DNA of 32,363 nt from Frankia alni (GTDB taxonomy: Bacteria; Actinomycetota; Actinomycetes; Frankiales; Frankiaceae), in assembly GCA_026225295.1 (NCBI GenBank), contig JAMFSN010000062.1, positions 1-32,363 on the forward strand. The letters are read 5' to 3'. The notes beneath the pieces were generated by a model. The model saw nothing but the letters and a program-made list of their open reading frames with translations, was not told the DNA's origin and made no database searches. Both the position numbers and the translations under genes were made by a program. Below, piece after piece: positions 24,058 through 31,526 of this stretch (positions are counted from its first letter, which is position 1; each line of letters starts with the position of its first letter).

Positions 24058-24501
24058 TCAGGGGACGGCGGTCCGCCCGACGTGGGAGGCGGTGCAGGTC
24101 AAGGTGGTGCCGGACGGCACGTCGGCCCCCACCGCCCGGATGGTGAAGTTCTTGCTGGACCCGACGTCGACCCCCAGCACCGACGCGAAGCCGGTTTCGA
24201 TCTTGCTGTCGTTCGCCTTGACCTGTAGCTGGATGACGAAGTTGGAGCGCTTCGAGGTCCCGTTGTGGACCACGCCGGTCGCCACCGCCCGGTGGTTGCC
24301 GGCGTCGCGCGTGCAGCCGGTGATCCGGACCTCGCTGGTCGCGGAGCCGGAACTGCCGGACGAGGAACAGCCGGTCACGACCAGGCCGAGCGCCATCACC
24401 CCGACCGCCGCGACCCGGCGCCGCCCGGCCCGCCGCCGGGACAGCGGGTCGACGCGGTTCACGGCGATCTGCACGGGCGACACCGGGCCGGGGATGCTCA
24501 T
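24058..24501 (-). CDS. Lipoprotein with FxLYD-like domain
   Basis: A 147-aa predicted lipoprotein. A basic n-region (RRRAGRRR) is followed by a hydrophobic helix ending VTGC with lipidated Cys 45, then a Ser/Gly linker. The mature part, about 60-147, resembles the FxLYD-type beta domain common in actinobacterial and archaeal lipoproteins (VEI-like strand ITGC, then GVVHNGTSKRSNFVIQLQVK, then FTIRAVGADVP). The role is unknown, possibly cell-surface scaffolding. ATG 24501 is the best supported start. It is convergent with the adenosine deaminase pseudogene and divergent from the DUF72 gene, 102 bases away. Confidence 0.75.
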   Translation of the reverse strand: MSIPGPVSPVQIAVNRVDPLSRRRAGRRRVAAVGVMALGLVVTGCSSSGSSGSATSEVRITGCTRDAGNHRAVATGVVHNGTSKRSNFVIQLQVKANDSKIETGFASVLGVDVGSSKNFTIRAVGADVPSGTTLTCTASHVGRTAVP

Positions 24502-24603
24502 GCCCGGGGACCCTACGATTCGGCGGTCGCGGGCCCCCGGGCGGTTGCCGGCCGCGCGCCCGGGAACGGCCGGTCGGGTGGAACGCCGCGCGGGGGTGAG
24601 CCG

Positions 24604-25335
24604 ATGAGCATCCGGATCGGGACGTCCGGGTGGAGCTACCCGCACTGGGACGGCGTCCTCTATCCCCCGGGCACCCCGCCCCGCGACCGGCTCGGCATCT
24701 ATGCCCGCGAGTTCGACACGGTCGAACTGAACGCCAGCTTCTACCGGTGGCCGCGCGACAGTTCCTTCCGCTCGTGGCGCTGGCGGCTGCCGGCCGGGTT
24801 CGCCCTGTCGATCAAGGCGTCGCGGGGACTGACCCACGCCCGGCGGCTCTACCGCCCCGAGTCGTGGGTCGAGCGGATCGCCGCCGGGTGGCACGAACTG
24901 GGCGACCGGCGGGGCGCGGTGCTTGTCCAGCTGGCCGCGACCCAGGCCCGCGACGACGCCCGGCTCGGCTACTTCCTGGCCCAGCTGCCGCCGTGGCTGC
25001 GGACCGCGGTCGAGCTGCGTCATCCCAGCTGGTCGCGGGACGGGGTGTTCGAGCTGCTGAGCCGCCACCGGGCCGCGTACTGCGTGATGAGCGGGGCGGG
25101 TCTGCCCTGCGTGCTGCGGGCGACCGCGGACTTCGTCTACGTCCGGCTGCACGGACCCGATCCGGACCACCTGTACGCGGGCTCCTACAGCGAGCGGGAC
25201 CTGCGGTGGTGGGCCGACCGGCTGCGGGAATGGGACGCCGCGGGGCACGACGTGTACGCCTATTTCAACAACGACGGCGCCGGTCACGCCGTCCGAAACG
25301 CGCGCCGGCTGCGCGAGCTGCTCGACGGGCGTTGA
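24604..25335 (+). CDS. DUF72 family protein (YecE-like)
   Basis: A 243-aa TIM-barrel-like protein of the DUF72 (YecE) family. Signatures are IRIGTSGWSYPHWDGVLYPPG at the N-terminus, EFDTVELNASFYRWP (about 38-52), GFALSIKASRGLTHARRL (about 68-85), VLVQLAATQ, VELRHPSW (about 139-146) and YVRLHGPDPDHLYAGSYSERDLRWWADRLREW near 180-211, with YFNNDGAGHAVRNARRLRELL at the end. The function of the family is not established. ATG 24604 follows GGGGGTGAGCCG. Length is normal. It is monocistronic, with a 102-base region shared with the divergent lipoprotein. Confidence 0.9.
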   Translation: MSIRIGTSGWSYPHWDGVLYPPGTPPRDRLGIYAREFDTVELNASFYRWPRDSSFRSWRWRLPAGFALSIKASRGLTHARRLYRPESWVERIAAGWHELGDRRGAVLVQLAATQARDDARLGYFLAQLPPWLRTAVELRHPSWSRDGVFELLSRHRAAYCVMSGAGLPCVLRATADFVYVRLHGPDPDHLYAGSYSERDLRWWADRLREWDAAGHDVYAYFNNDGAGHAVRNARRLRELLDGR

Positions 25336-25374
25336 CCGGCCGGGGCTGCTGGTCGGTCGTGAGCAACAAGGCGG

Positions 25375-26085
25375 ATGGAACCTTTCCCGATCTCCTGGAC
25401 TGGTAGCGACGTGACTTCCAACAGTTTGGGTGATCCGTACTCCGCATCCGGGGCCGCGGTGCATCGGGCCCACCGGTCCGAAGCAGTCCGTCCGCAGCCG
25501 CCGCCCACCTCGGACGTTGACGAGCTGTCGACGGATGCACCGCGGGCCGGGGCCACCGACGCCCGGGCGGGCGGCGAAGCGGGACCCGCGTCCGTGCCGG
25601 CCTCGTTCGAGGCCTTCGTGCGGAGCAGGTCCGATGCCCTGTTCCGCACGGCCTTCGTGATGACCGGCCAGCGGGCCGCCGCGGAGGACCTCGTGCAGGA
25701 GACGCTGGCGCGGATGTTGCCGCTCTGGCGGCGGGTCAGCGAGGGCGGCACGCCGGACGCCTACGTCTACCGGGTGATGACGAACCTGCACCGTTCCACC
25801 TGGCGGCGGATCCTGCGGCGGGAGCGGCCCACGTTCCCGCTGCCCGACTCGCCCGGTCCGGACGGGATCGCCCGCTGGGAACGGCTCCACCAGCTGTCCC
25901 ACGCCCTCGCCGAACTGCCACCGCGCCAACGGTCCGCGGTCGTCTTACGCCACTACCTCCAACTGTCCGAAGCCGAGACCGCCGCGGTCCTCGGGTGCCG
26001 GCCCGGCACCGTGAAGAGCCTGACGTCCCGAGGCCTGGCCCGGCTGCGCTCCGGCTATCTCTCCCAGGAAGGTTCCCATGGCTGA
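25375..26085 (+). CDS. SigE-family ECF RNA polymerase sigma factor
   Basis: A 236-aa ECF sigma factor of the SigE-type actinobacterial group. Region 2 (about 80-140) is FEAFVRSRSDALFRTAFVMTG then QRAAAEDLVQETLARMLPLWRRV; region 4 (about 180-230) is LAELPPRQRSAVVLRHYLQLSEAETAAVLGCRPGTVKSLTSRGLARLRS. The roughly 75 residues before region 2 are low complexity. ATG 25375 has AAGG close upstream; GTG 25411 or GTG 25594, immediately before VPASFEAF, are real alternatives. The stop overlaps the next ATG by 8 bases, so the following membrane protein is co-translated and likely its partner. A GGAACC at 25377-25382 could be a -35 for an autoregulated start inside the longest frame. Confidence 0.88.
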   Translation: MEPFPISWTGSDVTSNSLGDPYSASGAAVHRAHRSEAVRPQPPPTSDVDELSTDAPRAGATDARAGGEAGPASVPASFEAFVRSRSDALFRTAFVMTGQRAAAEDLVQETLARMLPLWRRVSEGGTPDAYVYRVMTNLHRSTWRRILRRERPTFPLPDSPGPDGIARWERLHQLSHALAELPPRQRSAVVLRHYLQLSEAETAAVLGCRPGTVKSLTSRGLARLRSGYLSQEGSHG

Positions 26086-26944
26086 CCAGATCTCACCCGG
26101 GTTCGATGAGAAGACCGTCCGCGCAGAGCTGGCCGGCCTGGCCCGAATGGCGGGCCCGACCCCCGACCTGCTGAACCGGGCGGCCCGGCGAGCCGCCGCG
26201 CGCCGACGGCACCGGGTCGCCGGAGCTGGCGCCGGCGTGCTGGCCGCGGCGATTGTGGCCGCGGCCGTCATCCCCGGTGCCATCGGGGGAACGGACGGCC
26301 ATCCGAACATCGTGACCGCCGCGCGGCCCAGCGTTCCGGCGGCCGCCCGGCACCCGTCGGTCCCGCCGCTCACGGCCAAGAATCCGTGGGTCTACACCCT
26401 GGCCAACTGGAAGCGGACCCCGTGGGCCAATCCCTGCCTGAGCACCGACTTCGAGGGCTACACGTACTCGGCTCCTCCGACGCCCCGGTCCAGCCCCAGG
26501 AACGGCGACCCGCATCTGCCGGCGATCGCGAGGGCCGGCGGGGGGCGGATAACGAGCCCTCCCACCCAGTACGACGTGCCCGGGGCCGCCTTCACGGTCA
26601 GTGGCCGCGCCATAAACCTGAGCATCCGCCAGCTCACCGTACCGGCCTGGCTGGCTCCCGGCACGAAGACCACCGTGCTGCCCAGCGGCTCCGTTCTCGA
26701 ACTGGACCGTTCTGATCAGAAGGTTCATCTCTACCGGATCGACGGCTCGGTCTGGGACGTCCCCTACTTCAACGTCCCGATCGACAACCCGCCCGAGTCG
26801 GTTGTGCAGGCCGTGGTGAGACTCGTCAGCAGCATCGACGCGGCGGTACCGACCGTCGCGAGGCCGGCGCCACAGCACATCGATCCCGCCTCGTTGTGCC
26901 CGACAACCTTTACGGCACCGAGCACCTCCACCCCAGGCCACTAG
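26078..26944 (+). CDS. Single-pass membrane protein, likely partner of the ECF sigma factor
   Basis: A 288-aa protein with a short cytoplasmic N-terminus (MADQISPGFDEKTVRAELAGLARMAGPTP), an Arg/Ala-rich helix, one membrane segment (AGAGAGVLAAAIVAAAVIPGAIGG, about 46-70) and a long outside domain. The layout directly after an ECF sigma gene with an 8-base overlap is typical of anti-sigma or sigma-associated proteins, although no zinc-type anti-sigma motif is visible. The outer part has no recognised domain. Its role is inferred from context only. Confidence 0.7.
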   Translation: MADQISPGFDEKTVRAELAGLARMAGPTPDLLNRAARRAAARRRHRVAGAGAGVLAAAIVAAAVIPGAIGGTDGHPNIVTAARPSVPAAARHPSVPPLTAKNPWVYTLANWKRTPWANPCLSTDFEGYTYSAPPTPRSSPRNGDPHLPAIARAGGGRITSPPTQYDVPGAAFTVSGRAINLSIRQLTVPAWLAPGTKTTVLPSGSVLELDRSDQKVHLYRIDGSVWDVPYFNVPIDNPPESVVQAVVRLVSSIDAAVPTVARPAPQHIDPASLCPTTFTAPSTSTPGH

Positions 26945-26957
26945 GGGGGCGTGCCAT

Positions 26958-26988
26958 TCGCGGCAGAAGCGCGCGTTCGCGGGGTCGG
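26958..26988. repeat. Dispersed intergenic repeat copy (related to 13866-13896)
   Basis: A 31-base segment after the sigma-partner stop matches 13866-13896 at 27 of 31 positions, with an identical 13-base core GCGTTCGCGGGGT. Its first 14 bases (TCGCGGCAGAAGCG) also occur at 1122-1135, after the LLM oxidoreductase stop. All three are outside genes. Confidence 0.5.
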
Positions 26989-27008
26989 CGACCGGGAGGG
27001 ACGATTGC

Positions 27009-28466
27009 TTACCGCTCCAGGTAGGCGTGCCGGCCTGCTGGAGGGCAGGATGGATGGCTCTGGTGGTCGGTGCGGTGGCCGGCCGGGATCGGGGTCTGGT
27101 TTTCCTGGCGTTCGGGGACCAGGAGCAGCCGCCACGCGCACAGGGCGCCGATCAGGTAGGAGAGGCCGATGATGAGGAATGAAAGGGCCGCTCCGGTGTA
27201 CCAGTTGGGGGCGGAGGCCAGTACGACGCCGATGGCCGCGATGCCGACCAGGGATCCGATCTGACGGTTGGCGTTGAGGACCGAGCCGGAGACGTTGGCG
27301 TTTTCCGGGCCGGCCACGTCCACCAGTACGGCGGTCATCCCTGGTGAGATGACCCCGGCGCCGATGTTCGCGGCGCCCACCCCTACAGCGATCGCCCAGT
27401 AGGGCGTGTTGTGGGAGATGGTGACCAGCGGCAGGGTCGCTACGGCGGCGAGTATCAGGAACGCTGTGAGGAGCTGGCCGTTGCTGTAGTGGCCGGAGAT
27501 TTTCGAGTACACGACGTTGGCGATCGGGAAGAAGATTGTCATGGGGAGGAGTTCCAGGCCGGCCTGGAAGCTGCTGGCTCCGCGGGCGTGCTGGAAGAAC
27601 AGCCCGAGCATGAAGATCCCGCCGTACAGGGCGAAGTTGAACAGGAATCCGATGAGGTTGGCTCCTCGGTAGCGGGGGTTGGTGAACAGGGTCCAGGGCA
27701 GCACCGGGTTGGCGGTGTGGCGTTCGCGTGCGGTGAGCAGGGCCGCGGCCGCAATTGCGAGCGCGGTGGCGCCGACCACGAGCGGGGAGTCCCAGCCCAA
27801 CCGGGGTCCTTCGATGAGGGTGAAGCTCAGGGCGGCCAGCACGATGATGCTGAGCAGATGACCGGGGACGGCGAGGCGGACCGGGTGTCCGTTGATGGGC
27901 GCGACGTAGCGGCGGGTCAACGCCATGCCGATGACGCCGATCGGCAGGTTGATCAGGAAGATGCTGCGCCAGCCGAACGCGCTGACCATGGTCCCGCCGA
28001 TGGGTGGGCCGAGCCCGGCCGAGGTGGCGACGATCGCCGACCACAGGCCGAGCATCCTGGTCCGGCGGCGCTGCTCCGGGAACGAGTGCACCAGCAGGGC
28101 GAGTGAGCTGGGCATGAACAGCGCCGCGCCGACGCCCTGGACGAGGCGGGCGGCGATCAGGATGTCGGCGTTCGGTGCCACCGCGCAGGACAGCGAGGCG
28201 ACGAAGAACACGGCCATGCCGGCTTCGTAGACGCGGCGACTGCCGAGGCGGTTGGCCACGCCGCCGGCCAGTAGGAGCAGGGCGGCGAAGGTCAGGATGT
28301 AGCCGTCGATGATCCACGTGAGCTGGGTGAGGGTGGTGTGCAGGTGGTCCTGGATGGAGGCTCCGGCGACGTTGACGACGGTCGTGTCGAGTGACGCCAT
28401 GACGAAGCCGGCCGCGAGGGCGGTGATCGTCAGAGCGCTCGAGGTGCCAGGTCCGGACTCGGCCAT
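27009..28466 (-). CDS. DHA2-family (14-helix) MFS drug exporter
   Basis: A 485-aa proton-driven multidrug exporter of the DHA2/EmrB-QacA type. ALTITALAAGFVMASLDTTVVNVA contains the family motif D1 (LDTTVVNVA), GSRRVYEAGMAVFF has the loop 2-3 motif, LVQGVGAALFMPSSLALL is motif B-like and TSAGLGPPIGGTMVSAFGWRSIFLINLPIG is motif C (GPPIGG). About 14 hydrophobic segments are spread through it, with a charged Pro/His tail. ATG 28466 is chosen because GAGGGGGA lies 8 bases upstream and it starts just before the first helix; the frame to 28634 runs into the divergent regulator. Adjacent divergent ArsR-type regulator at 28603 probably represses it. Confidence 0.94.
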   Translation of the reverse strand: MAESGPGTSSALTITALAAGFVMASLDTTVVNVAGASIQDHLHTTLTQLTWIIDGYILTFAALLLLAGGVANRLGSRRVYEAGMAVFFVASLSCAVAPNADILIAARLVQGVGAALFMPSSLALLVHSFPEQRRRTRMLGLWSAIVATSAGLGPPIGGTMVSAFGWRSIFLINLPIGVIGMALTRRYVAPINGHPVRLAVPGHLLSIIVLAALSFTLIEGPRLGWDSPLVVGATALAIAAAALLTARERHTANPVLPWTLFTNPRYRGANLIGFLFNFALYGGIFMLGLFFQHARGASSFQAGLELLPMTIFFPIANVVYSKISGHYSNGQLLTAFLILAAVATLPLVTISHNTPYWAIAVGVGAANIGAGVISPGMTAVLVDVAGPENANVSGSVLNANRQIGSLVGIAAIGVVLASAPNWYTGAALSFLIIGLSYLIGALCAWRLLLVPERQENQTPIPAGHRTDHQSHPSCPPAGRHAYLER

Positions 28467-28516
28467 GAGAATTCCCCCTCGGGCAGCGGATAGCGACGCA
28501 CGGTCATCACAGTCCA

Positions 28517-28553
28517 CTATGACGATTTTCGTCAACCTATGATAGACGTCAAC
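28517..28553. promoter_or_regulatory. Repeated operator-like sequence between exporter and ArsR-type regulator
   Basis: The intergenic stretch is AT-richer than its surroundings and holds two similar units: CTATGA, 7 bases, CGTCAAC (28517-28536) and CTATGA, 4 bases, CGTCAAC (28537-28553). The first also contains a perfect dyad TGACG-ATTTT-CGTCA at 28520-28534. Read on the reverse strand the CGTCAA elements become TTGACG, a -35-like hexamer for the exporter gene, so a bound repressor would block it. Confidence 0.6.
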
Positions 28554-28602
28554 TTTTGATGGGCGTCGTACTATGGCGGCCGGCAGGAGGAGGCTGGCGG
28601 CT

Positions 28603-28950
28603 ATGGCGGCGCGCATCGCGACGGAGCGGATCACTGATCATCCGGATGCTTCGGAGATAGCCCTGCAGTCTGTGTTGGAGGCGTTGGTCGATCCGGTGCG
28701 CCGCGGCATCGTGCGACAGCTGGCAGCCTCGGACACGGACGTCCGGTGCGGAACGTTCGATATCAGCGTGACCCGCACGACCGGGACCCACCATTTCAAG
28801 GTGCTGCGACAGGCCGGCATCATCCGGCAGTACTACGAGGGCACCGCGAAGATGAACACGCTGCGCCGGGCCGATCTTGAGCGGGCGCTACCCGGTCTCC
28901 TCGACGCGATCCTCGCAGCTGAGGTGGAACCGACGCTGACGCCCGCCTGA
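28603..28950 (+). CDS. ArsR-type winged-helix regulator, divergent from the exporter
   Basis: A 115-aa helix-turn-helix protein of the ArsR family. The fold reads LQSVLEALVDPVRRGIVRQLAAS (about 21-43) and the recognition part FDISVTRTTGTHHFKVLRQAGIIRQYYEGT, with the wing after it. No classic ArsR metal-binding cysteines are present. GGAGGAGG ahead of ATG 28603 supports that start; ATG 28573 is weaker. Divergent layout with the DHA2 exporter and the repeated operator between them suggests it controls both genes and responds to the exported compound. Confidence 0.85.
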   Translation: MAARIATERITDHPDASEIALQSVLEALVDPVRRGIVRQLAASDTDVRCGTFDISVTRTTGTHHFKVLRQAGIIRQYYEGTAKMNTLRRADLERALPGLLDAILAAEVEPTLTPA

Positions 28951-29009
28951 CACACCCGGATACTCCGTGCGGGCCGGTGACCGACCTTGTGCTACACGTG
29001 AGTGGGAAG

Positions 29010-29356
29010 TCAATCGTCAGGATCCAGATCGCGCAGGCGCTGCCCGAGACGTTCCACTGCCCGTTGCAGGTCGGGAAGGTCGTTGTCGACGGTAGCGCGC
29101 AGGATCGCATGGGAGGTGTCGAAGTAGCGGTGGGCCAGGTGGTCACGCATGCGCGCGATCTGCTTCCAGGGGATGTCCGGCTCGGTATCGAGCAGATCCC
29201 TAGACAGTGCCTTTACGGCCTCCCCGATCTCGAGGAATCTGATCCTGACCGCATCGAAGACCAGGCCATCGGTCAGGTCACCACGCTGCAGGTGGGAGCC
29301 GATGGCCTCGATCGCGGCGCCGATGTCGATATTCGTTCCCGGTCACGATCGGTCAC
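29010..29356 (-). pseudogene. HepT (HEPN) toxin gene with a -1 frameshift
   Basis: The reverse strand encodes a DUF86/HepT protein in two frames. GTG 29356 overlaps the antitoxin stop as GTGA and reads VTDRDRERI; after about 9 codons the homology jumps to another frame near 29331, continuing DIGAAIEAIGSHLQRGDLTD, then AVRIRFLEIGEAVKALS and RMRDHLAHRYFDTSHAILRA to stop 29010. The HEPN motif R-x4-H-x-Y is intact (RDHLAHRY). A single-base deletion (or sequencing error) explains the break: the first frame runs out at TGA after about 20 further codons. HepT toxins act as RNases or are AMPylated by their MNT partner; here the toxin is probably non-functional. Confidence 0.82.
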
Positions 29357-29877
29357 AGCGCCACCTGTTCACCCGCGACCCGCGCACGGATCGCGGGCTT
29401 GAGGTCGCTAGCCGGGATCAGGTCAACCGGAACACCGACGATCATCTCCAGCGCGTCCCGCAACCGGCCCAGTCCCAACAATCCCAACTCGGGAGGCAGA
29501 TCAGCTAGCAAGTCCACGTCGCTGTCGGGACGGTCCTGGCCCCGCGCGACGCTGCCGAACACCCGCAGGTTCGACACGCCGTACTCTGCCGCGGCCGCGA
29601 TCAACTCCCGCCGACGGCGGCGAACACGCCGCCCGACCGGCCCCGAGAGCATCCGTAGCCGGCGCGGAGGGCGCCGAGCCTCCACGGCAAGCTCGAATCC
29701 GGTCGCATCGATCAGCGAAACCAACGTCGGCATCGAAGGCTCTCGCCGCCCGGACTCATAGGCACTGATCACGCTTTGGGTCACTCCCGCCCTGGCCGCC
29801 AACTCCGCCTGCGTCAACCCAGCCCGGCGACGCGCTTGCCGTAGCACCGTCGCCGCCAGCCCCGGGACCGCTCCCAC
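29353..29877 (-). CDS. XRE-type HTH fused to MNT nucleotidyltransferase (antitoxin)
   Basis: A 174-aa protein starting at GTG 29877: an XRE/Cro helix-turn-helix (about 12-60: RQARRRAGLTQAELAARAGV then TQSVISAYESGRREPSMPTL), then a minimal nucleotidyltransferase domain. The catalytic motif is Gly108-Ser109 with Asp120 and Asp122 (VFGSVARGQDRPDSDVDLLADL). It is the antitoxin of the MNT-HEPN type, which AMPylates or neutralises the HepT toxin, with the XRE part likely giving DNA binding. GTG 29847 is an alternative start; the frame extended to 30174 is not conserved. The stop overlaps the toxin GTG by four bases. The toxin itself is frameshifted. Confidence 0.85.
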   Translation of the reverse strand: MGAVPGLAATVLRQARRRAGLTQAELAARAGVTQSVISAYESGRREPSMPTLVSLIDATGFELAVEARRPPRRLRMLSGPVGRRVRRRRRELIAAAAEYGVSNLRVFGSVARGQDRPDSDVDLLADLPPELGLLGLGRLRDALEMIVGVPVDLIPASDLKPAIRARVAGEQVAL

Positions 29878-29930
29878 ACCCCCGGCGGTATAGCGGATCG
29901 TCAATGCTGGGCAAGTATCTGAAGCACGCC

Positions 29931-30065
29931 CTACTCGGCAAGAGCGGACTCTTGCGCCGCGGTCGCGCTTGCGTCGAAGTTGACGCCCGTCGTGTTGCCG
30001 GCCCGATTGCTGGCCACCAGCAGGACGAGGTCCGCCACCTCGCCCGGGTACGGCCTCGCGATCCG
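29931..30065 (-). pseudogene. C-terminal remnant of a short-chain dehydrogenase
   Basis: A 44-codon open stretch after a TGA (30066-30068) reads RIARPYPGEVADLVLLVASN, continues RAGNTTGVNFDASATAAQES and ends ALAE before TAG. It matches the C-terminal segment of SDR oxidoreductases (P-x-E-V-A-D-L-V-x-x-L-A-S, then T-G-x-x-x-x-V/D-A-S/G-G). Third positions are almost all G or C, as expected for real coding sequence. No start codon and no Rossmann or catalytic part remains; its upstream portion is cut at the substrate-binding protein gene that ends at 30087. Confidence 0.75.
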
Positions 30066-30086
30066 TCACCGCACCGCCGGCCGGTT

Positions 30087-31379
30087 TCAGCCGAGTTTCG
30101 AACCGCACCGCGGGGCCGGTGGGACCACCTCGAACCGACTCCCGTCCGCCGCCACCTGGAGAAACGTGTAGCACCGGCTGATCTGCCCGAATGACGTGGA
30201 CAGGTTCAGCGGCTCGGGCAGCAGTCCGCCGGCGTCATAGTCGCGGACATTGCGGAGCCCGGCGATGAACCGGTCGCGGGTCGGGCACGGGCCGGCCGCC
30301 GTGAGGCCGCGCAGAAACATGTCTGTGGATATCCAGCCCGACAACGCGGCCTGACCGTTCGGCGGTTGGGTCTGCGGCGAATAGATCGTCATCGCATTCA
30401 GGAACGCCTGATGGGCCGCCGGATCCACCTCAAACGGCAGAAAGTCGACAAACAGGTAGACGCCGGCGAAGGTCTTGCCGAACAGTTTGAGCAGGCTCTG
30501 GTCGTATCCGGTCGGCGAGAGAATCACCTTCAGGTGCGCGCCTTCACCGTGGGCTCCGGCGATGGCCTGCCCGAAACTCGCCCCGGTCACCGCCCCGACC
30601 AGGACGTCCGCTCCGCTGTTCCGGATCTCGCGGCCGATCTTGCCGTCGTCGATCGGGCTGGTCAGGTCGACCGTGCCGACCACCCGGATGCCGGCGCTGT
30701 GCAGGCTGGCTGTCATCTCGCGCGCGATCGTCACCGAGGTCGCGGAGAATTTCGCCGAGGCGATGACGGCCGTGTGGCCGCCGTGGGCGGCGATGAAATC
30801 GCCCCAGGTGCTCACGGATGCCCCGGTGGCGATCAGGGTCGAGTAACTGAACATGTTCCGGTCGGTCGACCAGGCGGTTTCCAGAGACACGCCGGCCACC
30901 GGAACGCCGAGATCGCGCAGGTAGGTGGCCGACCCACTCGCGGCGCTCGTCGACTCGATCAGTCCGAAGACGTTGTCGACGCTCACCAGGCGCCGGGCCG
31001 CGACCAGGTTCGTCGGCGGATCCGAATTGTCGTCGGCCCACGTGTACGTCACGGTCCGGTGGTTCACCCCGCCCGCCGCGTTGGCCACCCCCAACCGCGC
31101 GTCCACGCCGGCCCGGAACGGCCCGAACAGCGAGGCGGAGTTACCGGTGTTCGGGTACAGCAGCCCGATGTTCACATTCGTGCTGGTCACGCCGGGGGAG
31201 GCGCAGGCCGGGACGGTGGTCCCGGTCGGCCCGGGGGTCTTCCCGCAGGCCGCCAACGCCGCGAACGCCGCCAGGACGGCCCCGCCGAACGCCGCCCACC
31301 GGCGGGTCCGCCGGGGCGGTTGCGCCCGCGGCGGGTCACGGACGAGCGGTACCGGGGCCGTGCGGTTGGTACCCTTCAC
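30087..31379 (-). CDS. Branched-chain amino acid-type ABC substrate-binding lipoprotein
   Basis: A 430-aa lipoprotein of the Peripla_BP_6 (LivJ-like) family. A basic n-region (RRTRRWAAF) and hydrophobic helix end in the lipobox LAAC with Cys 45. VNIGLLYPNTGNSASLFGPFRAGVDARLGVANAAGGV (about 69-105) is the family entry motif, with GVPVAGVS, then FSATSVTIAREM, and SGADVLVGAVTGASF later. It would catch a small ligand outside the membrane for an ABC importer, but no LivHMGF-type permease or ATPase gene is nearby, so it is an orphan or works with a distant transporter. GTG 31379 is the start. The ligand cannot be told. Confidence 0.9.
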   Translation of the reverse strand: MKGTNRTAPVPLVRDPPRAQPPRRTRRWAAFGGAVLAAFAALAACGKTPGPTGTTVPACASPGVTSTNVNIGLLYPNTGNSASLFGPFRAGVDARLGVANAAGGVNHRTVTYTWADDNSDPPTNLVAARRLVSVDNVFGLIESTSAASGSATYLRDLGVPVAGVSLETAWSTDRNMFSYSTLIATGASVSTWGDFIAAHGGHTAVIASAKFSATSVTIAREMTASLHSAGIRVVGTVDLTSPIDDGKIGREIRNSGADVLVGAVTGASFGQAIAGAHGEGAHLKVILSPTGYDQSLLKLFGKTFAGVYLFVDFLPFEVDPAAHQAFLNAMTIYSPQTQPPNGQAALSGWISTDMFLRGLTAAGPCPTRDRFIAGLRNVRDYDAGGLLPEPLNLSTSFGQISRCYTFLQVAADGSRFEVVPPAPRCGSKLG

Positions 31380-31526
31380 ACCACTAAGACTGCGGGAAAA
31401 CGCCCTGGTGCCAACGGTTGTCGGGTGTTCTGTGAGATTTCAGCGATCACCGCTGGGACTACAACCGACGGCCCTGTTCGCACATCGCACGTCACAATTC
31501 CGAGTCGGACCCCCGTTTGACGATCG

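Noticed and set aside
29010-29150. HepT starting at the internal ATG at 29150 (MRDHLAHRY)
   Set aside because: It would lack the whole N-terminal helix bundle. The homology upstream in the same frame shows this is the middle of the gene.
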